DNA of 64,000 bases, from the NCBI GenBank assembly GCA_026168605.1, contig JAPFDX010000016.1:62001-126000 (forward strand), written 5' to 3'. The position numbers were made by a program, and so were the translations under genes. Below are positions 1 through 9,910 of the stretch, one piece after another. Under the pieces are notes generated by a model that worked only from the letters and a program-made list of their open reading frames with translations, made no database searches and was not told the DNA's origin. The first letter of the stretch is position 1. The number at the start of each line of letters is the position of its first letter. The stretch comes from Roseburia sp. (lineage in GTDB: Bacteria; Bacillota; Clostridia; Lachnospirales; Lachnospiraceae).

Positions 1-2
1 TT

Positions 3-1496
3 CTGATCCTCGGTATTTTACTGACAAACACGGCGATCACTGAAAAATTAACCTTTTTACAGGCTGCGCCCTTCCAGTTGGTCGGAAAGCTGATCTACAA
101 CACACTGATGTTTCTGATCAACAACCTGAGCATTATTTTCTGCGTGGGAATTGCAGGCGCTATGGCAAAAAAGAACAAAGGACACGCCTCCCTGATCGGA
201 CTGATGTCGTTCTTTATGTTCTTAAACGCCAACAACATCACGCTGGATTTTTACAATAAACTTGCAGAACCGGGTGCGCTTGGTCTCTATGGTACGGGAC
301 AGACGACCGTAATGGGGATCCAGGTGTTGGATACCGGTGTGTTCGGCGGTATTTTAATCGGATGCCTCACCGGATTCCTGTTCAATAAATTCAGCGGAAA
401 ACAGTTTAAGGGGTATTTCTCCATGTTTTCCGGTGTGCGTTTTCCGTTTCTGCTCATGATCCCGACCGTCCTTGGCATCGGTTTTGCACTGACATTTCTG
501 TGGCCGGTGGTACAGTCAGGGATCAATTCCCTTGCAGGAATGATCGCAGACAGCGGCAACATTGGGCTGTTTTTCTATGGACTGTTAAACAAGCTTTTGG
601 TTCCGACCGGACTTCACCATCTTGTCTATGCGCCGTTCCAGTTTACGGACGTGGGCGGAACGCTTGCACTGGGTGAGACGATCGTTGCGGGCGCTTACCC
701 GATCCGTGTAGCGGAGATGAATATGCCGGGAGCATTTTCGGATTCTACCTATTTTAACAGCTATACATTTAACAATCTGTTCCCGTACATCGGCATCGGT
801 TTTGCATTTATTACCACTGCATTCAAGAAAAACAAGGAAGCGACAAAATCACTCATTCTGCCGCTGATGATGACGGCAGTGTTATCTGCCATTACGGAAC
901 CGATCGACTTCCTGTTTGTATTTACAGCACCTGCCCTGTTTCTGATCCACTCCGTATTGAGCGGTGTCAGCCTGGTGCTTTTGAAGGTTCTCAGCATTCC
1001 GGCATCCACCAGTGGAGGAATCATCAACATTATGATCTCCAACCTGGTGCTCGGCGTTGAAAAGACCAACTGGCCGATGCTCCTTCTGATGGGAGCCATT
1101 GTCAGCGTTGTCTATTACTTCTTGTTCACTTTCCTGATCAGGAAGTTTGACATGAAAACCCCGGGACGTGAACCGGAAACCGCTGTGGAGACAGCAGCCC
1201 CGGCAGCAGAGACTCCGGCAGCAGCAACTGTATCGTCTGCAACTGCATCCCAGTCGCCGGAAGACATTGTCAGCCTTATCAACGGGCTTGGAGGCAAAGA
1301 AAACATTGACGCGCTGGAAAACTGTTTTACCCGTCTGCGGGTTGTCGTAAAAGATGAAACGCTGGTGAATGAAGATCTGATCAACTGTGTAAAGAACAGC
1401 GGTATCAAGCGCAACGGCAAGGATCTACAGATCATCCTCGGGATGCAGGTGGCGGCTGTCCGCAGTCAGGTAGAGGACGCGCTGGAAAAAATGTAA
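3..1496 (+). CDS. PTS transporter, EIIC-EIIB, alpha-glucoside/maltose type (5' end outside window)
   Basis: ORF frame is open from the window edge (LILGILLTNTAITEKLTFLQAAPFQLVGKL...) ahead of the listed start at 78. EIIC membrane domain with GLHHLVYAPFQF; C-terminal EIIB domain with NCFTRLRVVVKD phospho-Cys motif. Followed by a GH4 gene. Confidence 0.85.
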   Translation: MILGILLTNTAITEKLTFLQAAPFQLVGKLIYNTLMFLINNLSIIFCVGIAGAMAKKNKGHASLIGLMSFFMFLNANNITLDFYNKLAEPGALGLYGTGQTTVMGIQVLDTGVFGGILIGCLTGFLFNKFSGKQFKGYFSMFSGVRFPFLLMIPTVLGIGFALTFLWPVVQSGINSLAGMIADSGNIGLFFYGLLNKLLVPTGLHHLVYAPFQFTDVGGTLALGETIVAGAYPIRVAEMNMPGAFSDSTYFNSYTFNNLFPYIGIGFAFITTAFKKNKEATKSLILPLMMTAVLSAITEPIDFLFVFTAPALFLIHSVLSGVSLVLLKVLSIPASTSGGIINIMISNLVLGVEKTNWPMLLLMGAIVSVVYYFLFTFLIRKFDMKTPGREPETAVETAAPAAETPAAATVSSATASQSPEDIVSLINGLGGKENIDALENCFTRLRVVVKDETLVNEDLINCVKNSGIKRNGKDLQIILGMQVAAVRSQVEDALEKM

Positions 1497-1523
1497 CATG
1501 ATTTTTACAAGGAGGAACACTTT

Positions 1524-2891
1524 ATGATTATTACAATTGTTGGCGGAGGCAGTACCTTTACACCGGGTATTGTGAAATCGATCGCACTGCGCAAAGAGGA
1601 GCTTGAGGTACAGGAGATCCGTCTCTTTGATATTGACAGGGAGCGTCAGGATAAGGTTGGCACGCTGGTGCGCTGGATCCTCGAAGAGGATTTGAAGTGC
1701 GGCATCAAACTTACAGTGACTTATGATGTGGAGGAAGCATACCGGGACGCCGATTTCATTTTTGCCCAGATGCGCGTGGGAAAATATGCGATGCGCGAGC
1801 TGGATGAGAAAATTCCGCTTCGCCACGGCTGCGTTGGTCAGGAAACCTGCGGCTGCGGCGGTCTTGCTTACGGCATGAGAACGATCTTCCCGATGATCCG
1901 GGTGATCGACGACGCGGAAAAATATGCAAAGCCGACCCACTGGATCTTAAACTATTCCAATCCGGCTTCCATCGTGTCCGAAGCGTGCAGAAAGCTTCGC
2001 CCGGACGCCCGTATCATCAATATCTGTGATATGCCGATCGCGATCATCGACGTGGCAGCCGCAGCTTTAAATATCAAAGACAAGGAGAACATCGTTTACG
2101 ATTACTACGGACTGAATCACTTCGGCTGGTTTACCGGGATTGAATATAAGGGCGAGGATGTGCTGCCGAAACTCCGCGATTATATCATGGAACATGAGAT
2201 CCTTCTTCCGGAAGCTTACTTAAAGGACAAGGCGGCTCTGGCAGGGAAGAGCAATGACAACAAGACAAACCGTCATGCAAAAGGAAGCTGGTATTATGTC
2301 TGGAAAGGCGTCTATGAAATCATGCAGAACTTCCCGGACACCTTGCCAAACACTTACCTGAACTACTATTTGCAGCAGAAGGAATTTGTGGAACATTCCG
2401 ACCCTGACCATACGCGCGCAAATGAGGTCATGGAAACCCGTGAGAAAAATCTTTTTGACGGTATTGAAACATATCTTGCCACGGGAGAAATCGACGAGAC
2501 TGTTTTCTATGCGGGAAGTCATGGTGACTGGATCGCAGACCTTGCGATCGCCCTGAAAAACGATACCAGGGCGCGTTTCCTCGTCATCACGGAAAACAAA
2601 GGCGCGATCCCGAATATGCCGTATGACGCTATGGTGGAGGTTCCCGCCTATATCGGCAGAAAAGGACCGGAGGTCATCGCGCAGGATCATATTCCGCTGT
2701 TCCAGCAGGGCATGATGATGCAGCAGTTAAACTGCGAAAAGCTGCTTGTCGAGGGCTGTATCGAGGGCTCTTACCAGAAAGTTTTGGAGGCGTTCACACT
2801 GAACAAAACGGTTCCGAGCATGAAGGTTGCCAAAGAGGTACTGGATGATATGATCGAGGCAAATAAAGAGTACTGGCCAGAATTAAATTAA
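1524..2891 (+). CDS. GH4 family 6-phospho-alpha-glucosidase
   Basis: N-terminal IVGGGSTFTPG NAD-binding motif; LNYSNPASIV; NICDMP (the CDMP motif is associated with 6-phospho-alpha-glucosidases of GH4); GLNHFGW. Confidence 0.88.
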   Translation: MIITIVGGGSTFTPGIVKSIALRKEELEVQEIRLFDIDRERQDKVGTLVRWILEEDLKCGIKLTVTYDVEEAYRDADFIFAQMRVGKYAMRELDEKIPLRHGCVGQETCGCGGLAYGMRTIFPMIRVIDDAEKYAKPTHWILNYSNPASIVSEACRKLRPDARIINICDMPIAIIDVAAAALNIKDKENIVYDYYGLNHFGWFTGIEYKGEDVLPKLRDYIMEHEILLPEAYLKDKAALAGKSNDNKTNRHAKGSWYYVWKGVYEIMQNFPDTLPNTYLNYYLQQKEFVEHSDPDHTRANEVMETREKNLFDGIETYLATGEIDETVFYAGSHGDWIADLAIALKNDTRARFLVITENKGAIPNMPYDAMVEVPAYIGRKGPEVIAQDHIPLFQQGMMMQQLNCEKLLVEGCIEGSYQKVLEAFTLNKTVPSMKVAKEVLDDMIEANKEYWPELN

Positions 2892-2902
2892 GGAAGCCAA
2901 AA

Positions 2903-2955
2903 GGGGCTGTTGCGAAACGGATGTGAAATCATCTGTGGAGCAACGCTCCTTTTTT
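2903..2955 (+). terminator. Probable rho-independent terminator after the GH4 gene
   Basis: GGGCTGTTGC...GCAACGCTCC imperfect stem followed by TTTTTT; a second perfect hairpin CTGCCGG-ATTT-CCGGCAG follows at 2956-2973. Confidence 0.5.
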
Positions 2956-2996
2956 CTGCCGGATTTCCGGCAGTCCGCAGAAATGGCGCTTGCGTG

Positions 2997-3025
2997 TTGC
3001 ATTTTATTAGGAAATAAAATATAAT
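2997..3025 (+). promoter_or_regulatory. Sigma-A-type promoter for rel
   Basis: TTGCAT - 17 bp - TATAAT, about 25 bp upstream of the rel start. Confidence 0.65.
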
Positions 3026-3050
3026 AGTAAAATACAAAAAATTAAGATGG

Positions 3051-5423
3051 ATGAAGTGGGTGATGTACATGGCAGATATTTCATCAGAGGTAAAAAATAT
3101 CGAAGAACTGGAATTAAAGACGTGGGAAGAAGAGGGCGCAGTGATACCGACGAAGGACTTTGTGAGTCCGGAGCAGTTGTATCAGAAGCTCGTTGCCAGT
3201 GTGCACAAATATCATCCGTCTACCGATATTTCGCTGATCGAGAAGGCATACCGGATCGCGGAGAAGGCACACGAGGGACAGGTGCGCAAGTCCGGCGAGC
3301 CTTATATCATACATCCGCTCTGCGTGTCGATCATCCTTGCAGATCTGGAGATGGATAAGGAGACGATCGTCGCGGGGCTTCTGCACGATGTCTTAGAGGA
3401 CACGATCTTAACGGAACAGCAGCTTGCGGAGGAGTTCGGGGAGGACGTCCTGCTGCTCGTGGACGGCGTGACGAAGCTGCAGCATCTGCATCTGACCGAC
3501 AACAAGAACAATGAAAAGGAAAAGTCGGCGGAGCGGCTGGAGATGCAGGCGGAGAATCTGCGCAAGATGTTTCTCGCGATGGCGAAGGACATCCGTGTCA
3601 TCATGATCAAGCTGGCAGACCGCCTGCACAATATGCGTACCCTAAAGTACCAGCCGAGAGAGAGCCAGATCCGGATCGCAAGGGAGACGCAGGAGATTTA
3701 CTGTCCGCTGGCACAGCGACTTGGTATCTCCCGGATCAAGATCGAGCTTGACGACCTCTCGCTCAAGTATCTGGAGCCGGAGGCGTACTATGATCTGGTG
3801 CGTCAGATCAACCAGCGCAAGAGCGTGCGTGAGGAGTACATTCAGGGACTTGTGGAGGAAGTGGGGGCGCACATCCGCGAGGCGGGCATCCGCGCGCAGA
3901 TCGAGGGACGTGCGAAGCACTTTTTCAGCATTTACAAAAAGATGGTCAATCAGGATAAGACACTCGACCAGATCTATGACTTGTTTGCGATCCGCATTAT
4001 CGTGGAATCGCTCAAGGACTGCTATGCGGCGCTTGGCGTGATCCACGAGATGTACAAACCGATCCCGGGACGTTTCAAGGATTACATCGCGATGCCAAAG
4101 CCGAATATGTACCAGTCGCTCCACACGACGCTGATCGGGCCGACCGGGCAGCCGTTTGAGATCCAGATCCGCACCTACGAGATGCACCGGACGGCGGAAT
4201 ACGGTATCGCCGCGCACTGGAAATACAAGGAGACGAGCAACAACGGCGGCGTGTCTGCACCGATGACTGTGACCGAGGAGGAGAAGCTGAGCTGGCTGCG
4301 CCAGATTCTGGAGTGGCAGCGGGATATGTCCGATAACCGTGAATTTATGAGCCTGTTAAAGAGCGATCTCGATCTGTTTTCCGACACGGTGTTCTGCTTT
4401 ACGCCGACCGGGGACGTCAAGAACCTGCCAAACGGCTCGACGCCGATCGATTTTGCCTATGCGATCCATTCCGCTGTGGGCAATAAGATGGTCGGGGCGA
4501 AGGTGAACGGCAAGCTGGTGCCGATCGACTACGTGATACAAAACGGCGACCGGATTGAGATCGTGACCTCGCAGAATTCCAAGGGGCCGAGCCGCGACTG
4601 GCTGAATATCGTCAAGAGCACGCAGGCGAAGAACAAGATCAACCAGTGGTTCCGCAGTGAACTCAAGGAAGAAAACATTTTAAAGGGAAAAGAGCTTCTG
4701 ATCGCCTCGTGCAAGGCAAAGGGCATCCATTTCCCGGATATCAACAAGACGGAGTATCAGAATAAGATTTTAAATAAATACGGTTTCCACGACTGGAATT
4801 CCTGTCTGGCGACGATCGGGCACGGAGGATTAAAGGAAGGGCAGATCGTCAACCGTATGTACGAGGAGTATAAGAAAGACCATCCGGCGCAGATCACCGA
4901 CGAGGAGGTGCTTGCGGCGGTTTCCTCGGAGAACAGACCGAAAATACCGGAGAAGCGCTCCAAGAGCGGCATTATCGTCAAAGGGCTTTACGATGTGGCA
5001 GTCCATTTTTCCAAGTGCTGCAGTCCTGTCCCGGGAGACGAGATCGTCGGGTTTGTCACGAGAGGGCGCGGGGTGTCGATCCACCGCACAGACTGTATCA
5101 ATGTGATCAACCTCTCGGAGATGGAGCGGGAGAGACTGATCGACGCCGAGTGGCAGCAGGATGCCGACGCGCAGAGCAAGGGGCTTTACCGTGCGGAGAT
5201 CAAGATTTTTGGAAATAACCGCACCGGGCTTCTGGTGGATATCACGCGTGTATTTACGGAGCGTGAGATCGATATTGAGACGATCCACTCCAAGACGAGC
5301 AAGCAGGGTGTGGCGACGATCGATATTGCTTTTTCCACCAAGGGAAGGGCAGAGTTAAACAGTCTGATCGACAAGCTGCGCCAGATTGAGAGTGTGATCG
5401 ATATCGAGCGGACGACGGGCTGA
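3051..5423 (+). CDS. relA: Bifunctional (p)ppGpp synthetase/hydrolase, RelA/SpoT family
   Basis: HD hydrolase (GLLHDVLEDT), synthetase (RVKDYIAMPKPNMYQSLHTT region), TGS and ACT domains. Alternative start at 3069. Confidence 0.95.
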   Translation: MKWVMYMADISSEVKNIEELELKTWEEEGAVIPTKDFVSPEQLYQKLVASVHKYHPSTDISLIEKAYRIAEKAHEGQVRKSGEPYIIHPLCVSIILADLEMDKETIVAGLLHDVLEDTILTEQQLAEEFGEDVLLLVDGVTKLQHLHLTDNKNNEKEKSAERLEMQAENLRKMFLAMAKDIRVIMIKLADRLHNMRTLKYQPRESQIRIARETQEIYCPLAQRLGISRIKIELDDLSLKYLEPEAYYDLVRQINQRKSVREEYIQGLVEEVGAHIREAGIRAQIEGRAKHFFSIYKKMVNQDKTLDQIYDLFAIRIIVESLKDCYAALGVIHEMYKPIPGRFKDYIAMPKPNMYQSLHTTLIGPTGQPFEIQIRTYEMHRTAEYGIAAHWKYKETSNNGGVSAPMTVTEEEKLSWLRQILEWQRDMSDNREFMSLLKSDLDLFSDTVFCFTPTGDVKNLPNGSTPIDFAYAIHSAVGNKMVGAKVNGKLVPIDYVIQNGDRIEIVTSQNSKGPSRDWLNIVKSTQAKNKINQWFRSELKEENILKGKELLIASCKAKGIHFPDINKTEYQNKILNKYGFHDWNSCLATIGHGGLKEGQIVNRMYEEYKKDHPAQITDEEVLAAVSSENRPKIPEKRSKSGIIVKGLYDVAVHFSKCCSPVPGDEIVGFVTRGRGVSIHRTDCINVINLSEMERERLIDAEWQQDADAQSKGLYRAEIKIFGNNRTGLLVDITRVFTEREIDIETIHSKTSKQGVATIDIAFSTKGRAELNSLIDKLRQIESVIDIERTTG

Positions 5424-5448
5424 TGAGACAGATAAGAGGGAGGCATCT

Positions 5449-6078
5449 ATGGCGCTATTAAAGGTAGAGCAGTATGTGGTGGGAATGGTTCAGACCAACT
5501 GCTATTTTGCAATCAATGAGGACACGAAGGAAACGCTTGTGATCGATCCGGGGGCAAATGCTATGCAGCTTGCAGAGCGGCTCGATGGGGCAGAACTGCA
5601 TCCGGTTGCGATCCTGCTGACGCACGGGCATTTTGACCACGCGGGCGGTGCGGCGGAGCTGGCGGAGAGATACGGCATCCCGGTGTACGCGCACGAGGCA
5701 GAGTGCGAGACACTCCAAAATCCGGCTGTGAACTTAAGCGGCTGGGAGGGCGCAGAGTGTGCGTATCACGCGGACTGTCTGGTGAAGGATGAGCAGGAAC
5801 TGAAGCTTGCGGGATTTCTGATCCGCGTGCTCTATACGCCGGGGCATACGGCGGGCGGCTGTTGTTATTTGCTGCCGTACCAGAATGTGCTGTTTTCCGG
5901 CGACACGCTGTTTGCGCAGTCGGTTGGAAGAACCGATTTTCCGGGAGGCAGCGCGTCCACGCTGATCCGCAGTATCAAAGAAAAGCTGATGACGCTCCCG
6001 GAGGAGATCACGGTCTATCCGGGACACAACGATAGTACGACGATCGGCACGGAGCGTATGTACAATCCGTACTTGTAG
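5449..6078 (+). CDS. MBL-fold metallo-hydrolase (glyoxalase II-like)
   Basis: LTHGHFDHAGG (THxHxDH), YTPGHTAGG, FSGDTLF, YPGHNDSTTIG. Confidence 0.88.
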   Translation: MALLKVEQYVVGMVQTNCYFAINEDTKETLVIDPGANAMQLAERLDGAELHPVAILLTHGHFDHAGGAAELAERYGIPVYAHEAECETLQNPAVNLSGWEGAECAYHADCLVKDEQELKLAGFLIRVLYTPGHTAGGCCYLLPYQNVLFSGDTLFAQSVGRTDFPGGSASTLIRSIKEKLMTLPEEITVYPGHNDSTTIGTERMYNPYL

Positions 6079-6121
6079 CTGCCGTGCCAAAGATGAGAGA
6101 GATATTGGGAACAAAGAAGAT

Positions 6122-7588
6122 ATGATAATAGTCAGGTTAAACAGACCGGAGTTTGAGTACGATATTCATTCTCTGGTAAAAGCATTCTATCCGAAGCAGG
6201 ACGTTTCGGTGACGGCGGAAGAAAAGACCTATGAGGAGCCGGCAGTCTGGGAGATGCAGCTTTCCTATCTGGACAACAGCATCCGGATCGCGTGGTGGGA
6301 GAATGGAGAGGAAGCGGCGCACGAGCTACCGGGAAGGGAATTTAGCGTTGACTTTTCCGACCGGTCAGCGGTGAAAAACACTTTAAAACAGAATCTGTAC
6401 GAAATGCTTTCCGGGTACACGGGGGAGAGCCTCCCGTGGGGAACGCTCACCGGCATCCGTCCGACGAAGATCCCGATGAAGCTTCTGGAGGAGAGGGCGG
6501 ATCGGGATGCGATCGCTTCCTATATGAAAGAGACCTATTTTGCATCGGACGAGAAGATCAGGCTCTCGATCGACATTGCGGAGCGTGAGCTGAAGCTTTT
6601 GTCAAAAATTGATTATGAGAACGGATACAGTCTGTATATCGGCATCCCGTTTTGTCCGACCACCTGTCTGTACTGTTCGTTTACCTCCTATCCGTTGTCC
6701 GCGTGGGCGAAGCGGGTGGATGCTTATCTGGATGCGCTGGAGCATGAGATCGATTACGTGGCGGTGAAGTTTGCAGGGAAGCGTCTTAACGCCATCTATA
6801 TCGGCGGCGGTACGCCGACGACGCTTGAACCCTACCAGCTTGACAGACTGATCCGCAAGATCAAGTGCAGTTTTGACTTGTCGGATTGTCTGGAATTTAC
6901 GGTGGAGGCAGGCAGACCGGACAGCATCACGAGGGAGAAGCTTCTTGTGTTGCGCCGTCACGGCATTTCGCGCATTTCAATCAACCCGCAGACGATGAAG
7001 GACGAGACGCTGCGGCTGATCGGGCGGCATCACACGGTGGAGCAGACGAGAGAGAGTTTTCTGCTTGCGCGGGAGCTTGGGTTTGACAACATCAATATGG
7101 ATCTGATCTTAGGGCTTCCGGGGGAAGATCTTACCGACGTCCGGCGCACGATGGAGCAGATCAGAGAGTTAAAACCGGATAACATCACCGTTCATTCGCT
7201 CGCCCTAAAGCGCGCGGCGAGACTGAATATGTTTAAGGAAAATTATAAGGATTACCGGATGGTCAATACGCAGGAGCACATGGAGCTTGTGGCGTCCTGC
7301 GCGAGGGAGATGGGGCTGTCGCCGTACTATCTGTACCGCCAGAAGAGTATGGCGGGCAATCTGGAGAACGTCGGTTATGCAGCGCACGGCAAAGCAGGTG
7401 TCTACAATATCCTCATCATGGAGGAGAAACAGACGATCGTCGCCTGCGGAGCAGGAAGCATCACAAAAAGGGTATCTTCCGACGGACGCATTGAACGGTG
7501 TGAGAATGTCAAGGATGTGGCTCTCTATATCGAAAAAATCGATGAAATGATTGACAGAAAGCGGCGGCTTCTGGGAGGGAAATATTAG
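6122..7588 (+). CDS. hemZ: Coproporphyrinogen dehydrogenase-like radical SAM protein HemZ
   Basis: IPFCPTTCLYCSFTSYP radical-SAM cysteine motif; IYIGGGTPTTL; position in the rel-hemZ-hisS-aspS neighbourhood. Confidence 0.88.
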   Translation: MIIVRLNRPEFEYDIHSLVKAFYPKQDVSVTAEEKTYEEPAVWEMQLSYLDNSIRIAWWENGEEAAHELPGREFSVDFSDRSAVKNTLKQNLYEMLSGYTGESLPWGTLTGIRPTKIPMKLLEERADRDAIASYMKETYFASDEKIRLSIDIAERELKLLSKIDYENGYSLYIGIPFCPTTCLYCSFTSYPLSAWAKRVDAYLDALEHEIDYVAVKFAGKRLNAIYIGGGTPTTLEPYQLDRLIRKIKCSFDLSDCLEFTVEAGRPDSITREKLLVLRRHGISRISINPQTMKDETLRLIGRHHTVEQTRESFLLARELGFDNINMDLILGLPGEDLTDVRRTMEQIRELKPDNITVHSLALKRAARLNMFKENYKDYRMVNTQEHMELVASCAREMGLSPYYLYRQKSMAGNLENVGYAAHGKAGVYNILIMEEKQTIVACGAGSITKRVSSDGRIERCENVKDVALYIEKIDEMIDRKRRLLGGKY

Positions 7589-7589
7589 A

Positions 7590-8519
7590 TTGAATACAGA
7601 AATAACGGATGCAGTGATAGCAGCAGACGATAAAGCCCAATATGATGAAAGAGCAAAACGTATTTTAGGAAATAAAATCATTCTCGCTCATATCCTTGTA
7701 AATACGGTAGATGAGTTTAGGGGAATGAATCCCAAAGAGGTTGTGTCTTTTATTGAGGGCGAACCGTTTATCAGCGTGGTTCCGCTGGAACCGGGGCTGA
7801 CCAATTTTTCTAAAAAGGAAACCGGGGATCGGGTGGTAGGTTTTAATTCGGAGAACGCTGAAATCAATGAGGGACTCGTAAGATTTGATATTGTATTTTA
7901 TGTGCGTATGAAAGATGGACTGTCACAGATGATTATCAACGTGGAGGCTCAGAAAGATGCACCTGCGGAATACAGTATCCTTAACCGGGCAATCTTTTAT
8001 GTATGCAGGCTTGTTTCTTCACAGAAGGAACGTGATTTTGCGGGGATGGACTATGATGACATAAAGCGTGTCGTCTCAATATGGATTTGTATGAATATGC
8101 CGGAGAACAGTCTGGATTATTATTATCTGGAGAATAAAAAGTCTCTGGGCTCTTACCAGTGGAAAGGAAAGCAGGATATGCTTAATATCGTATTGGTTGG
8201 GCTTTCAAAGGATTTGCCGGAGCAGGATGATGAAAAATGTGAGCTGCATCGTCTGCTTGGAGCATTGCTTTCCAAAGAGCTTACGAAGGATGAGAAGCTG
8301 GCGATTATTGAGCAGGAATATGACATTCCATTAGAGGATAATTTAAGAAAGGATGTGGGCGTTATGTGTAATCTTAGTCAGGGGATTGTAGATGATACAA
8401 AGGAAGAAATTATCATGAATATGCACCGAAAGGGTTATAAGCCCGATCAGATAGCAGAAGTTGTCGAAAAGAGCATTGAGGAAGTAAAAGCTATCATCGT
8501 GCAGCAAACCCGCAAATGA
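7590..8519 (+). CDS. Rpn family / PD-(D/E)XK nuclease-transposase-like protein
   Basis: Sequence resembles Rpn/YhgA-type proteins (LNTEITDAVIAADDKAQYDERAKRILGNKIILAHIL; FDIVFYV...IINVEAQKD). Likely TTG start at 7590, 2 nt after the hemZ stop, preceded by GGGAGGGA at 7573-7580; the tracked ATG at 7551 lies inside hemZ. Confidence 0.8.
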   Translation: MNTEITDAVIAADDKAQYDERAKRILGNKIILAHILVNTVDEFRGMNPKEVVSFIEGEPFISVVPLEPGLTNFSKKETGDRVVGFNSENAEINEGLVRFDIVFYVRMKDGLSQMIINVEAQKDAPAEYSILNRAIFYVCRLVSSQKERDFAGMDYDDIKRVVSIWICMNMPENSLDYYYLENKKSLGSYQWKGKQDMLNIVLVGLSKDLPEQDDEKCELHRLLGALLSKELTKDEKLAIIEQEYDIPLEDNLRKDVGVMCNLSQGIVDDTKEEIIMNMHRKGYKPDQIAEVVEKSIEEVKAIIVQQTRK

Positions 8520-8583
8520 GACGAGGGATTTCTGATACACCAGAGGATATCGCTCGCAAGAGAAAGAAGATGGAGGAGATTTC

Positions 8584-9834
8584 ATGGCATTGAGCAAAAA
8601 GCCGGTCAACGGCATGAAGGATATTTTACCGGAGGAGATGCAGATCCGGGATTATGTGCAGCAGGTGATCAAGGAGACGTACCGCAGTTTTGGATTTACG
8701 CCGATCGAGACGCCGTGCATGGAGAACATCGCGAACCTGAGCAACAAGCAGGGCGGCGAGAATGAAAAGCTGATCTTTAAGGTGATGAAGCGCGGTGAAA
8801 AGTTAAAGATTGATACGGCAAAGGAGGAGGCGGATCTCGTGGATTTCGGGATGCGCTACGACCTGACCGTGCCGCTGGTGCGCTTTTATGCGAACAACGC
8901 CAACGATCTGCCGACGCCGTTTAAGGCGCTCCAGATCGGAAACGTATGGCGTGCCGACCGTCCGCAGAGAGGGCGCTACCGCCAGTTTATGCAGTGTGAC
9001 ATCGACATTATCGGCGAGCCGAGCAATCTGGCGGAGATCGAGCTGATCCTTGCGACGACGACGACGATCGGGCGTCTGGGCTTTAAGAATTTTGAGATCC
9101 GCATCAACGAGCGCAGGATCTTAAAGGCGATGGCGGCATACAGCGGATTTCCGGAGGACGAGTTTGACACTGTCTTTATCATACTGGACAAGATGGATAA
9201 GATCGGACCAGACGGTGTGGCGGAGGAGCTTTTGAGAGAGGGCTATGCGAAAGAGTCCGTGGAGAAGTATCTGGAGCTGTTCCGCGGCGTGGAGAGCGCG
9301 GAGAACGGGATCGAGTATCTGGCGACTGTCCTCGAGGGCTTTTTGGAGCCGGAGGTGAAGCAGAATCTGCTGGAGATCATACAGAGTGTCGAGGCGGCAA
9401 AGACCGCGGATTTTAAACTCGTCTTTGACCCGACGCTGGTGCGCGGCATGAGCTATTACACGGGGACGATTTTTGAGATTTCGATGCCGGAGTTTGGCGC
9501 AGCCTGCGGCGGCGGCGGACGCTACGATAAGATGGTAGGCAAGTTTACCGGAAAGGATGTTCCGGCGTGCGGCTTTTCGATTGGTTTTGAGCGGATCATC
9601 CTGCTGCTAATGGAAAACGGATTTACCGTTCCGATGCAGCGTCCGAAGATCGCCTTTCTCGTGGAGAAAAACTATCCGGCGGACAAGATGGCGGAGGTCA
9701 TCGCAAAGGCGCAGGAGGAGCGCGTGGCGGGCAGGCAGGTGCTGGTCGTGCGCATGAACAAGAACAAGAAGTTCCAGAAGGAAAAGCTGGCGGCAGAGGG
9801 CTACAAGGACATTGTGGAGTTTTTCAACGATTAG
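8584..9834 (+). CDS. hisS: Histidyl-tRNA synthetase
   Basis: Class II aaRS; GMKDILPEE; RADRPQRGRYRQFMQCDIDIIG; GGGGRYDKM. Confidence 0.96.
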   Translation: MALSKKPVNGMKDILPEEMQIRDYVQQVIKETYRSFGFTPIETPCMENIANLSNKQGGENEKLIFKVMKRGEKLKIDTAKEEADLVDFGMRYDLTVPLVRFYANNANDLPTPFKALQIGNVWRADRPQRGRYRQFMQCDIDIIGEPSNLAEIELILATTTTIGRLGFKNFEIRINERRILKAMAAYSGFPEDEFDTVFIILDKMDKIGPDGVAEELLREGYAKESVEKYLELFRGVESAENGIEYLATVLEGFLEPEVKQNLLEIIQSVEAAKTADFKLVFDPTLVRGMSYYTGTIFEISMPEFGAACGGGGRYDKMVGKFTGKDVPACGFSIGFERIILLLMENGFTVPMQRPKIAFLVEKNYPADKMAEVIAKAQEERVAGRQVLVVRMNKNKKFQKEKLAAEGYKDIVEFFND

Positions 9835-9910
9835 GGAATTGCAATCGGATGTCCTGTGGTGTAAGATAAAACAGTCAAAAATTTACGAATAAGAATAGGG
9901 GAGTATCAAG

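Noticed and set aside
8520-8583. T-box riboswitch or other leader upstream of hisS
   Set aside because: Only about 64 bp, no T-box consensus or antiterminator structure seen.
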